Shown here piece after piece: positions 26,691 to 35,034 of a stretch of 64,000 bases of DNA. This DNA comes from CAWAND01 sp963783335 (lineage in GTDB: Bacteria; Chloroflexota; Anaerolineae; Anaerolineales; E44-bin32): the NCBI GenBank assembly GCA_963783335.1, contig CAWAND010000010.1, positions 620,001 to 684,000 on the forward strand, given 5' to 3'. The notes under the pieces were generated by a model. It saw only the letters and a list, made by a program, of their open reading frames with translations, searched no databases and was not told where the DNA came from. Every line of letters begins with the position of its first letter. The first letter of the stretch is position 1. Made by a program: the position numbers and the translations under genes.

Positions 26691-27457
26691 CCGGCAGCCT
26701 TTCGGCTGGCCCGTCCTTGGGCACCCGTCAGGCTTCGAACAAGCTCGGGCACCTCAGCCAGTGTGGCAGCGGTCAATTCAGGTTCAACCCGCTTGGCGTA
26801 TTCCAGATTGTCCTCCCGCTCGGCCTGGCCCGAAAGCCATATCTGATGCATTCCCGCCCGCTGCGCGCCCAGCACGTCGGCGCCCAGCGTGTCGCCGACC
26901 ATCACCACAGCCTCAGGGGGCAAATCCCAGCCCCGGAGGAGCATCTCGAAGATCTTGGGGCTGGGCTTCCGGATGCGAAGTGCGGCTGAGATCAAGATGG
27001 GGTCGAAGTACGGTCGAAAGCCGCCTTTGTCGATCAACCTCTCAACGTTGGCAGCATCCCCCGCATTGGAAATCATCCCCAGACGGTAGTCGGAGGCCAT
27101 ACTATCGAGGACGGAATGCGCTTCTGGCATCGGCTCCCAGTGGGCTTCGCTCTCGGCATACATCGCTTCCAGACAACGGTCGATTGCACCCGCCGATACA
27201 TCTGGGTAACCGTAGCGACCAAGAACCATGGCCAGCAACTCTCGGCTGGGGCGCTCCGTTTCATCTTCGTCGCGTGCCTGGTAGGCCGCCTGCATTTCGA
27301 CGTGCCACACTTTGTGAAATTCTTCACGATCCAGCGCAATGCCCTCCGCATCCAGCGCCCTGGTCAGGGCATGCTGGCTGGCTTCAATCGTCTCAGGCCA
27401 TGTGCCTTCGAAATGAATCAGGGTTTCCCCCAAGTCGAAGATCACACCCTCAATCAT
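26687..27457 (-). CDS. HAD-superfamily hydrolase
   Basis: A 256-residue haloacid-dehalogenase-type hydrolase. The nucleophile motif is DLGETL, motif II is LGMISNAGD, motif III Lys is in IRKPSPKIFEM and motif IV is MVGDTLGADVLGA. A helical cap domain lies between residues 15 and 110. Sequence style is that of small-molecule phosphatases. Its stop codon overlaps the -35 box of the pheS promoter. Confidence 0.88.
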   Translation of the reverse strand: MIEGVIFDLGETLIHFEGTWPETIEASQHALTRALDAEGIALDREEFHKVWHVEMQAAYQARDEDETERPSRELLAMVLGRYGYPDVSAGAIDRCLEAMYAESEAHWEPMPEAHSVLDSMASDYRLGMISNAGDAANVERLIDKGGFRPYFDPILISAALRIRKPSPKIFEMLLRGWDLPPEAVVMVGDTLGADVLGAQRAGMHQIWLSGQAEREDNLEYAKRVEPELTAATLAEVPELVRSLTGAQGRASRKAAG

Positions 27458-27475
27458 GCTTGTGCCTCTGGAAGG

Positions 27476-28498
27476 TCAGTATCCGCGCTCGGGCTGATAA
27501 AGGTTGAGCAAGGGCTGCTCAGCCAGGTAACGGCGCAGATTCTCGGCGAAGAGCTCAACAGCCTGTTCGTAGTAGTCGGGTGAGGAACCGGCGACATGCG
27601 GCGAAACAAGGACATTGGGCATGGACCACAACGGGCTGGTCTCGGGCAGCGGCTCAACCGGAAAGACATCCAGCACGGCCCCTGCGATCTGCCCTTCGTT
27701 CAGGGCTTCAACCAAGGCGCCGTGATCTACCACACCGCCGCGGGAGATATCAATCAGCCCTGCCGTCGATTTCATCCGCTTGAAGGTCTTGGCGTTGATC
27801 AAACCTCTCGTGGCCGGGGTGAGGGGCAGGGTGACCACGACGAAATCGCACTCAGCCAACATGGATCCGGTAGCTTCCGGCGGATAGAGCCGGTCGGCCA
27901 GATCGCCCTCAGGATCACCGACACCCTGTTGGTGGTAGTCGTTGTCTTCCACGGACATCACATCGCGCTTGGTGGCCAATATCTTCGCCCCAAGCGCGCG
28001 TCCCAGGCGGGCGACCTCCCGGCCGATGCTGCCATAACCCACAACACCGATTGTGCTTCCCCTGACCAACGTGGGCACGAACCGGTCGAAGCGTTGCTCA
28101 GCCCAGATCTTTTCACGCTGGTCCGCGATCATAAGCAGAGTCCGCCGGCCGAGTGTCAGGATGCCCATCAGGGCATACTCCGCCATCTGCGGGGCGGAAG
28201 CTCCGCTCAGAGTCGTGACCATGATATCCGGGGTGTTCACCAACGGATGTTCCATGACATGATCGATGCCTGCGAAGTGAAACTGGATCCAGCGCAGCTC
28301 GGGGACCTGTTCGGGGTCGGGAAGCATCTGCGCGGTATAGAGAACTTCGGCCGATTGCAGCGCTTCGTCTGGGATTTCGTCTGCCGTCCGGCTGGGAATC
28401 GCTCGTACCCGGAGGCGTGGCGACACCGCCCGCAGTCGCTCTACCAGCGGCTCCGGAAGGGGGACGGTGACCAAGACTTGAATTTCGACTTCTGCCAT
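27476..28498 (-). CDS. D-2-hydroxyacid dehydrogenase
   Basis: A 340-residue D-isomer-specific dehydrogenase: cofactor motif VVGYGSIGREVARLGRALG, catalytic Arg in DISRGGVVDHGAL, Glu in VFPVEPLP and His in VSPHVAGSS. The ATG at 28498 is used because a TACAAT -10 box lies nine bases ahead; the longer frame from 28567 has no support. Substrate could be glyoxylate, hydroxypyruvate or phosphoglycerate; it lacks the C-terminal domains of SerA. Confidence 0.87.
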   Translation of the reverse strand: MAEVEIQVLVTVPLPEPLVERLRAVSPRLRVRAIPSRTADEIPDEALQSAEVLYTAQMLPDPEQVPELRWIQFHFAGIDHVMEHPLVNTPDIMVTTLSGASAPQMAEYALMGILTLGRRTLLMIADQREKIWAEQRFDRFVPTLVRGSTIGVVGYGSIGREVARLGRALGAKILATKRDVMSVEDNDYHQQGVGDPEGDLADRLYPPEATGSMLAECDFVVVTLPLTPATRGLINAKTFKRMKSTAGLIDISRGGVVDHGALVEALNEGQIAGAVLDVFPVEPLPETSPLWSMPNVLVSPHVAGSSPDYYEQAVELFAENLRRYLAEQPLLNLYQPERGY

Positions 28499-28601
28499 AA
28501 TCTGCCCATTGTACAACAGGCGCCGGGTGCCGGGCCTGGCGAGGGATGCAGGTCTCCGGTCTGCCACGGTTTCACCGGCCGGTGCTCGGGCTGCGACTTA
28601 C

Positions 28602-29213
28602 TCACGCCTCGCCTTGGGCGGGTCGCTGCGCTACCAGGATCTCGCCGGCGCCAAAGCCCTCCGGCCGATCGGGGGCGGCGAATCGGTACCGCTCACTTTC
28701 AAGATGGTGCAATCGTGAAAACACGGCCGCCAATTCTCCCCGTGCGAAATAGTGGACCACACCCTCACCGTCTTCGAGCGGGAATGTGTTGGGAAGGATT
28801 TCCGGCTCACCCTGTGACCGCCGAATCTGCGCCGAAGGATCCTGGTCAGACAGCACCTGGACCACCAGCAGGCCGCCCGGCGCCAACCCGCCTGTGAGCT
28901 GTCCTGCAACGCGCGGCAGAACTTGCGGAGTGATGAAGTGCAGCACCGCCAAGGCCACGATCAATCCATAGGTGTCGGGATGAACCTCCATGGCCTGGAC
29001 ATCGACCCGTCGTACGGTGACCGCCAGCCCGGCAGTAGCCTCGGCCAAGGCTGCACTGCGCTCGGGGTCCTTTTCGATGGCTGCGACCTGAAAGCCCTCG
29101 CCTGCCAGCCAAGCCGCCTCCCCTCCATCTCCGGCACCCAACACCAGAGCTTGCGGGATAGACGCCGCCGGCGCCCAACGCTGGAGCAGGTCCGAAGGCG
29201 CGCTCATCGCCAT
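28602..29213 (-). CDS. Class I SAM-dependent methyltransferase
   Basis: A 203-residue protein. Motif I is ALVLGAGDGGEAAWLAGEG, the acidic end of strand 2 is IEKD, and LIVALAVLHFI with LAPGGLLVVQVL gives motifs IV-VI. The compact layout resembles TehB-like methyltransferases. Substrate unknown. It lies between the dehydrogenase and corA on the minus strand. Confidence 0.8.
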   Translation of the reverse strand: MAMSAPSDLLQRWAPAASIPQALVLGAGDGGEAAWLAGEGFQVAAIEKDPERSAALAEATAGLAVTVRRVDVQAMEVHPDTYGLIVALAVLHFITPQVLPRVAGQLTGGLAPGGLLVVQVLSDQDPSAQIRRSQGEPEILPNTFPLEDGEGVVHYFARGELAAVFSRLHHLESERYRFAAPDRPEGFGAGEILVAQRPAQGEA

Positions 29214-29371
29214 GCCCCCTCGACAGCAGGCTTCATCGGCTCCAGCCCAGGCAAATCGTGGTCCAGAGCGTAGGGATAACGTAGGTTAAGCGACGGCTAT
29301 GCGACAAGCAGCGCATGATTGATTTGGCGTACATTATGCTCGAAGGGCGAAATCTCTTCTTCTCCTCCTTA

Positions 29372-29401
29372 CTAGAGGGCCGGGGTCGGCGTCCCCGGCT
29401 C
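29372..29401. other. GC-rich hairpin in the corA-methyltransferase gap
   Basis: The 249-base gap 29214-29462 holds no gene that I can support. It contains a hairpin with arms GAGGGCCGGGG / CCCCGGCTCTC near 29374-29404 but no T tract on either strand. It could still end the corA transcript. Confidence 0.35.
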
Positions 29402-29462
29402 TCTCGCGTCCACAGCCTACTCAGGTCTTGCCTATAAGATCTTCATCCCGATGGCCGGGTGG

Positions 29463-30449
29463 TCAGAGCCACTTCCTGGCCCGCGCGTAGAGGTACATTG
29501 CGAGAGGGGACAGGACCATGACCGCCAGGGCCAAGACCAGCGCCGGCTGCCCGGTCCACATCGGACTCGGTCCGGCCGGCTGGAAAAAGTTCATCCCAAA
29601 GAAGCCGACCAGAAACGATAGCGGCATGAACAGCGTGGTGATAATGGTCAGGGTCTTCATCACGTCATTCATGCGATTGTTGATGACCGAGAGATAGGTC
29701 TCCAATGCCCCGGTCGCTTGGTCCCGCATCCCCTCATTGATCTCATACGAACGCACCAGATGATCGTAGACATCCCGGAAGTAGATCCGTTCCCCGATGT
29801 CCATGACGGGATAGGAATCCCGGGCGAGTTTGTTGACCACCTCGCGCTGGGGGGCGATGACGCGCCGCAGCTGGATCACGCCCCGTTTGAGCATGAATAT
29901 CTTCTCCAACACTTCGGAGTCTGGGTCGGTGAAGATCAGGTCCTCCACATCTTCCAGCGTCTGGTCCATCTCATCCACGATCGGGAGAATGTTGGCCACC
30001 AGCGTATCGATCATTTCGTACAGAAGGTAGCCGGCGCCCTTGCGGGCAAGCCGATCGTCGCGGTGCAGTCTTTCCCACAACTGCTCTATGGCTGGGATTG
30101 GAAGGTCATGATGTGTGACCAGATAATTTCGGCCCAAGAAGATGTCCAACTCACGCACGTCGAGAGGGTCATCAGGATCCTGGATATAGACCACAGACTC
30201 CAGCACCAAGTACAGGTAGTCCCCCCAATCGTCGACCTTGGGGACATGCGTCTCCCGCAGCGCATCGTCAATGGCCAGAGGATGGAACTTGAAGGTCTGG
30301 CTGAGGATCGGCTCGCTGCGTTCATTGGGCTCACCCTGGAAGTCCACCCACAACAGTCGGTCTGTGTCGCGGATCGCCTCATGATAGCTATCCACCGGCA
30401 CGTCGAATTCAACTGGGCCGGAGGCGTCACAGCGCATCGCACGGATCAT
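29463..30449 (-). CDS. corA: CorA-type Mg/Co transporter
   Basis: A 328-residue CIP-family channel. A long cytoplasmic N-terminal funnel domain is followed by two C-terminal membrane helices separated by the invariant GMN loop (FFGMNF). LYLVLESVVYIQ and LARKGAGYLLYEMIDTLV match CorA. It imports magnesium or other divalent cations. The ATG at 30449 follows gagaggac; earlier starts add a non-conserved extension. It diverges from murJ. Confidence 0.92.
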   Translation of the reverse strand: MIRAMRCDASGPVEFDVPVDSYHEAIRDTDRLLWVDFQGEPNERSEPILSQTFKFHPLAIDDALRETHVPKVDDWGDYLYLVLESVVYIQDPDDPLDVRELDIFLGRNYLVTHHDLPIPAIEQLWERLHRDDRLARKGAGYLLYEMIDTLVANILPIVDEMDQTLEDVEDLIFTDPDSEVLEKIFMLKRGVIQLRRVIAPQREVVNKLARDSYPVMDIGERIYFRDVYDHLVRSYEINEGMRDQATGALETYLSVINNRMNDVMKTLTIITTLFMPLSFLVGFFGMNFFQPAGPSPMWTGQPALVLALAVMVLSPLAMYLYARARKWL

Positions 30450-30545
30450 GGGCTGTCCTCTCGTTGGGGTCGGGGCAAGCAACGGATGCCGTCTATTCTA
30501 CTCTGGCGGGCAATTTGAGCCACGAATCGCTTCTCGTCTGCCTGC

Positions 30546-30551
30546 TATAAT
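30546..30551 (+). promoter_or_regulatory. -10 box of murJ
   Basis: TATAAT nine bases before the GTG start of murJ, implying a leader of no more than about three bases. Confidence 0.55.
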
Positions 30552-30560
30552 CTACCGGCC

Positions 30561-32132
30561 GTGGATGAATTTGGAACTTTCGAGGAACGCCGCTTGGCCC
30601 GCGCCGCCGGTGTGGTCATGGCCGGATTCGTGCTGTCCAACCTGACCGGGCTGGTCAAGTGGATCCTGGTATCGAATGCCTTCGGAACCCAGGCTGAACT
30701 GGATGCCTTCAACGCCGCCAATCGGCTTCCCGAGGTCTTATTCAGCGTCATGGCCGGCGGGGCGCTGGCCTCGGCGTTTGTGCCAACTTTCACAAGCTTC
30801 CTCACCCGGGGGGACCGCGAGGGCGCCTGGCGGTTGGCGTCGGCGATCGCCAATCTGGTCTTCCTGGTGATGAGTGCCGCCGCAGCCATCGCCTGGCTGG
30901 CAGCCCCCTGGCTCGTCCCCACCATCCTCGCTCCCGGCTTCGGCCCGACTGAGACCCAGCTCACCATCTCCCTGCTGCGCATCCTGCTGCTTTCGGCCGT
31001 GATCTTCGGCGTCAGCGGAATGCTGATGGGCGTGCTCAACGCCCACCAGCACTTCATTTTGCCCGCCTTGGCTCCGACGTTTTTGTGGTTGGGCTGGATC
31101 GTCGGCGTGTGGTTCTTCGTTCCCCGGACGGGGATCTTCGGTTTGGCGTGGGGCGTCGTCCTGGGCGCCGTGATGCATTTGCTCGTCCAACTGCCCGGGC
31201 TGCGTGGGCGGGGGGCCCGCTATCGGCTGGCCCTCGACTTGAAGAACGCCGCCGTCCGGCAGGTGGGACGGCTGATGGCCCCGCGCCTGATTGGCGTGGC
31301 ATTCGTTCAACTCAATTTTCTTGTGAACGTGGCCCTGGCGTCTGCCATGGCCGAAGGCAGCCTGACAGCCATCAACTACGCGTTCTACATCATGCTTATG
31401 CCGCAGGTCATCATCGCCCAGGCCATCGCCATCGCAGCCCTGCCGACCTTTTCGGCGCAGGTCGCCCGGGGCGATCTTTCCGCCATGCGGGCCACGCTGG
31501 CCACCACTTTCCGCGGGGTGTTCTTTCTGGCTCTGCCCGCCACGATTGGCCTGGTGCTGCTGAGACGGCCCATCGTGGCCATGCTCTTTCAGCGCGGAGA
31601 GTTCACGGCCCATTCGACCGATCTGGTGGCCTGGGCGCTGCTCTGGTATGGAGCCGGGCTGGTGAGCCACTCCATTGTGGAAATCGCGTCGCGGGCTTTC
31701 TACGCGTTGCAGGACACTTTTACCCCCGTCCTGGTCGGAGCAGCCGCCATGGCGGTCAATATTGGACTGAGTTTTGGCCTGGCGGCTATATTTCGTGGCT
31801 GGGGTCTTCCACCGCACGGCGGTCTCGCATTGGCCAACACACTCGCCACAAGTCTGGAGGCTTTCTCGCTCCTGGTGCTGATGCGCCGCCGGTTGGACGG
31901 GTTGGATTTCGCCAGAATACGCCGCGGCCTGACGGCCACGGTGGCGGCGTCGGGGCTGATGACAGCCGTCCTATTTGTGTGGTTGGGGGTTGGGGCCGCC
32001 CAAAGTGTGTGGGTTATTGGCCTGGGAGGTGTGGTATTGGGGGGTGCCAGCTTCTGGCTCACATCGCTTGGTCTACGCTCGCCGGAAGCTCGTCAACTTC
32101 CGGCGCTTCTTCTCAAGCGCGAGGCCGGCTGA
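30561..32132 (+). CDS. murJ: Lipid II flippase MurJ
   Basis: A 523-residue MATE-like membrane protein of the MviN/MurJ family with about 14 hydrophobic helices. The start region GFVLSNLTGLVKWILVSNAFGTQAELDAFNAANRLP and RPIVAMLFQRGEFTAHST are diagnostic. It flips lipid II for peptidoglycan synthesis, so the organism evidently builds peptidoglycan. The GTG at 30561 is the first start after the promoter and no ribosome site is visible. Its start codon sits immediately behind the -10 box. Confidence 0.93.
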   Translation: MDEFGTFEERRLARAAGVVMAGFVLSNLTGLVKWILVSNAFGTQAELDAFNAANRLPEVLFSVMAGGALASAFVPTFTSFLTRGDREGAWRLASAIANLVFLVMSAAAAIAWLAAPWLVPTILAPGFGPTETQLTISLLRILLLSAVIFGVSGMLMGVLNAHQHFILPALAPTFLWLGWIVGVWFFVPRTGIFGLAWGVVLGAVMHLLVQLPGLRGRGARYRLALDLKNAAVRQVGRLMAPRLIGVAFVQLNFLVNVALASAMAEGSLTAINYAFYIMLMPQVIIAQAIAIAALPTFSAQVARGDLSAMRATLATTFRGVFFLALPATIGLVLLRRPIVAMLFQRGEFTAHSTDLVAWALLWYGAGLVSHSIVEIASRAFYALQDTFTPVLVGAAAMAVNIGLSFGLAAIFRGWGLPPHGGLALANTLATSLEAFSLLVLMRRRLDGLDFARIRRGLTATVAASGLMTAVLFVWLGVGAAQSVWVIGLGGVVLGGASFWLTSLGLRSPEARQLPALLLKREAG

Positions 32133-32153
32133 TCATGCGCCGCCCGTCGTAAT

Positions 32154-32618
32154 CTAGACCGGCCAGAGCGGCCAGAACGAAATCACCGTCTGGGCCACGG
32201 TCAAGCCCAGGACCATCCCGACAAAGGCCTCCATCGGCGAATGGCCCAGCACCTCGCGCAGCTGCTCTTGACGAAGGGCGTGTCCCTCGATCAGATCCTG
32301 AACCAAGGCGTTGATGATTTCGGCGTGCTTGCCAGCCTGACGCCGGATTCCGGTGGCGTCATAGATCACGATCATCGACATTGCCACCCCGAGCGCAAAG
32401 AGTGGTGACGTGAAGCCATCGGTCAGGCCGATGCCATGCGCCACAGCGGTCACGAGCGCGGAATGCGATGATGGCATGCCGCCGGCTCGCAGGAGAAGCG
32501 ACCAATCCCAGTGTCGGTTGCGGACGTATTCGATAGGCAGCTTGACGGATTGCGCGATGGCCCACGCGATCAGAGCCGCCACAAGCACAGGGTTGTTGAG
32601 CGCTGATTCGGGACTCAA
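32154..32618 (-). CDS. Divergent PAP2-family membrane protein
   Basis: A 154-residue protein of the YuiD-like divergent PAP2 family: GGMPSSHSALVTAVAHGIGLTDGFTSPLFALG and VIYDATGIRRQAGKHAEIIN with the conserved Arg and His, then GHSPMEAFVGMVLG. Family members are integral membrane phosphatase-like proteins of unknown substrate, possibly lipid phosphates. It starts three bases after xseB ends, so it is in the xseA-xseB transcript. Confidence 0.88.
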   Translation of the reverse strand: MSPESALNNPVLVAALIAWAIAQSVKLPIEYVRNRHWDWSLLLRAGGMPSSHSALVTAVAHGIGLTDGFTSPLFALGVAMSMIVIYDATGIRRQAGKHAEIINALVQDLIEGHALRQEQLREVLGHSPMEAFVGMVLGLTVAQTVISFWPLWPV

Positions 32619-32621
32619 GGC

Positions 32622-32870
32622 TCAATCCAGTTCAAAGTCGACTGGCGACAGATTGCCGTCTTCGGATGGGGCAAGCTCAGTAAGCCGGAGCTGCGCTTTC
32701 TCCAGTAGATCACTGCACCTGGCGGCAAGCGCCTGGCCGCGTTCGAAAACGGACAACGCTTCTTCCAACTGGAGTTCACCTGACTCAAGCTGCTCGACCA
32801 GAGCCTCCAGTTCGTCGAAGGCGTCTTCGTAACTCAAGTCTTTAGGGGCCGTCAATTTCGCCTTGGCCAT
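32622..32870 (-). CDS. xseB: Exodeoxyribonuclease VII small subunit
   Basis: An 82-residue helical protein with the family core LSYEDAFDELEALVEQLESGELQLEEALSVFERG. Several copies wrap the XseA subunit and regulate nuclease activity. It lies 62 bases downstream of xseA on the same strand, as expected. Confidence 0.95.
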   Translation of the reverse strand: MAKAKLTAPKDLSYEDAFDELEALVEQLESGELQLEEALSVFERGQALAARCSDLLEKAQLRLTELAPSEDGNLSPVDFELD

Positions 32871-32932
32871 GCCACCTCCGCGCGTTGACCCTCTCCCCGC
32901 AACAACGCCGGCGCTCGTCTTTCCAGCCTATT

Positions 32933-34180
32933 CTACTCTGCCTGAGCCTCAGCTTCAGGGTCGTCCGTGACCTGGGCGCCGAAAGAACCGTCCTGCACCC
33001 GGATCCGGATAGCCGTCTGCTTTGACACCTGGCTCTGGCGGCGGACCAGACTTCCGTCATCTTGCCTGGTGACAAGGGCGTAGCCTCGAGCCAGCACCGC
33101 CGGTGGGCCCACAGCTTTGAGGGTGGCGCTGAGCCTTCGGATCTCCGCTCGTTTGAGAGCTAAGTCGTGGCCCAGTGCGCCAGCCATCCTGCGCTCCATA
33201 TCATCCACCCGCTGGCGTGCATTGGCCAGCTGCGCTCTAGGCGAGGCGAGGCGCAGACGAGTCAGTTGCTGGTCCAGATTCCACTTCAGATCCAACAGGC
33301 TCCCGCGAACGCTCGCCGCCATTGAGGCGCGCAATTTCGTCGATCGGGCATCTAACTCCTGGCGGTCCGGCGAGACGATCTCCGCCGCCGCCGAGGGCGT
33401 GGGAGCCCGCAGATCGGCCACGAAATCGGCGATGGTGAAATCGGTCTCGTGCCCCACGCCGCTGACCACGGGCACGGGCGAACGCGCAATGGCGCGCGCC
33501 AGATCCTCGTCATTGAAGGCCGCCAAATCCTCTATCGAACCTCCACCGCGCACGAGCAGAATCACATCCGGCCGGGCGAAATCGTTGACGGCCTGCAGCG
33601 CCTCCACAATCTTCGCCGGGGCCTCGACACCCTGCACTGGTGTGGGCGAGAGCACCACCTCCGCCAACGGATAGCGCCGGCGAAGCACATCCACCACATC
33701 CCGCAACGCGGCCGCTGCCGGAGAGGTCACCACACCGATCACGCGTGGCCAAGCTGGAAGAGCCCGCTTCCGCTCAGGCGCAAACAGTCCCTCGGCCTCC
33801 AATTTCTCTCGAAGTCTTAGGAAGGCCCGATAGAGATCACCTTCGCCGGCGAGGCGAATATCGTCGGCGTAGAGTTGGTACTGGCCGGCGGCTTCATACA
33901 GGCTGATGTGTCCATGGACTTCGACGGCCTGGCCGTCGGTGGGGAGAAATGCCTGGCGGGCGACTTCCGAACGCCACATCACGCAGCGCAGTCTCGCGTC
34001 GGCATCCTTCAAGCTGAAATACAGATGCCCAGATGCGGGACGGGAGATGTTGGAAACCTCCCCACTAACGGTCAGATCGCCAAGGCGGTAATCCGACTCA
34101 ATCAGGCCGCGCAAGTAGCGGGTGAGTTCGGCGACTGTGAAATGGAGCGAGTCGCCGGCCAAAAACGAGAGTTGGCTCAT
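32933..34180 (-). CDS. xseA: Exodeoxyribonuclease VII large subunit
   Basis: A 415-residue XseA with an N-terminal OB domain (VSGEVSNISRPASGHLYFSLKD) and the catalytic region (VIGVVTSPAAAALRDV, LVRGGGSIEDLAAFNDE, SGVGHETDFTIADFVADLRAPTPSAAAE). It degrades single-stranded DNA from both ends into oligonucleotides. The ATG at 34180 starts the conserved part and follows a TATGCT box by eight bases, so the transcript is effectively leaderless. Confidence 0.96.
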   Translation of the reverse strand: MSQLSFLAGDSLHFTVAELTRYLRGLIESDYRLGDLTVSGEVSNISRPASGHLYFSLKDADARLRCVMWRSEVARQAFLPTDGQAVEVHGHISLYEAAGQYQLYADDIRLAGEGDLYRAFLRLREKLEAEGLFAPERKRALPAWPRVIGVVTSPAAAALRDVVDVLRRRYPLAEVVLSPTPVQGVEAPAKIVEALQAVNDFARPDVILLVRGGGSIEDLAAFNDEDLARAIARSPVPVVSGVGHETDFTIADFVADLRAPTPSAAAEIVSPDRQELDARSTKLRASMAASVRGSLLDLKWNLDQQLTRLRLASPRAQLANARQRVDDMERRMAGALGHDLALKRAEIRRLSATLKAVGPPAVLARGYALVTRQDDGSLVRRQSQVSKQTAIRIRVQDGSFGAQVTDDPEAEAQAE

Positions 34181-34188
34181 GTCCGGGA

Positions 34189-34230
34189 AGCATAACCTTG
34201 AGATCGAAGGCGTGTCAACCAACGTATAAT
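34189..34230. promoter_or_regulatory. Overlapping divergent promoters of xseA and pncC
   Basis: Leftward: TTGACA (34218-34213), 18-base spacer, TATGCT (34194-34189). Rightward: TATAAT at 34225-34230 for pncC. The two polymerase sites overlap, so they may compete. Confidence 0.6.
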
Positions 34231-34264
34231 GCCCACACCGAGATCACCCCAAGAGAAAACCCAT

Positions 34265-34756
34265 ATGACAGATCAACTTGAACTGGAAAGCCATCTTGGC
34301 AGGGCATTGAAAGCCAGGGGCTGGACCCTGGCAGTGGCCGAGTCCTGCACCGGCGGTTTGGTGGGCCACCGAATCACGCAGGTGGCCGGTTCGTCGGACT
34401 ATTTCTTGGGCGGAATCATCTCATACAGCAACCCCGCCAAGCAGAGCCTGCTGCATGTTGCCGAATCGACGCTTGCCGCTCACGGAGCTGTCAGCCAAGA
34501 GACGGCACGGGAAATGGCCATCGGGGCTCGCGTCGCCCTTGGTTCGGATGTCGGCATCGCCATCACCGGGATCGCCGGGCCGGGCGGCGGCACACCACAA
34601 AAGCCCGTCGGGCTGACCTGGATCGCCGTCGTCACGCCTGAGACGGAGTCCGTCCGGTCACATGAATACACCCACGACCGGGTCGGGAACAAACTGGCTG
34701 CATCTGAAACCGCCCTGTCTCTTGCCTTGGAGTTGGTGAGCAATGAAGATGGATGA
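34265..34756 (+). CDS. pncC: Nicotinamide-nucleotide amidohydrolase (CinA C-terminal domain)
   Basis: A 163-residue stand-alone CinA C-terminal domain: TLAVAESCTGGLVGHRIT with the active-site Ser, GGIISYSNPAKQSLL and ITGIAGPGGGTPQKPVG. It deamidates nicotinamide mononucleotide in NAD recycling. The N-terminal MoaB-like half of CinA is absent. The ATG at 34265 begins the conserved region. It overlaps the next small gene by 14 bases. Confidence 0.9.
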   Translation: MTDQLELESHLGRALKARGWTLAVAESCTGGLVGHRITQVAGSSDYFLGGIISYSNPAKQSLLHVAESTLAAHGAVSQETAREMAIGARVALGSDVGIAITGIAGPGGGTPQKPVGLTWIAVVTPETESVRSHEYTHDRVGNKLAASETALSLALELVSNEDG

Positions 34757-34994
34757 ACCTGTCCAGGTGGAAGCGGTGCGCGACACGGAGAGGCGGCTCA
34801 CGCCAAAATCCTTTGTGTTCGGCGGGGAGACATATGCCGTCCACCAGATAGGGCGGCGCTGGGAAGACGACGGATGGCAGCACACGTTGGTGATGAGCCA
34901 GGACGGCCAGACGTGGGATTTGGCGTTCTCGCTTGACTTGGGCGCGTGGCGCTTGATGGCCCGCACCTCTTCCGGCCGCGGCACCCTGGTCTAG
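34743..34994 (+). CDS. Small hypothetical protein overlapping pncC
   Basis: An 83-residue protein of strand-rich, tryptophan-rich character (FVFGGETYAVHQIGRRW, WDLAFSLDLGAWRLM). It overlaps the pncC end by 14 bases, suggesting cotranslation. It resembles small actinobacterial/chloroflexal proteins of unknown function but I cannot assign a family with confidence. Confidence 0.6.
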   Translation: MKMDEPVQVEAVRDTERRLTPKSFVFGGETYAVHQIGRRWEDDGWQHTLVMSQDGQTWDLAFSLDLGAWRLMARTSSGRGTLV

Positions 34995-35034
34995 GAATCT
35001 GGGGGGCCACTCCCACCAGCGTTATGCCATTGGC

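Noticed and set aside
30738..31817. 359-residue open frame antisense to murJ
   Set aside because: Composition is dominated by Gly, Gln and Asp as expected from antisense of a membrane protein; murJ is secure.
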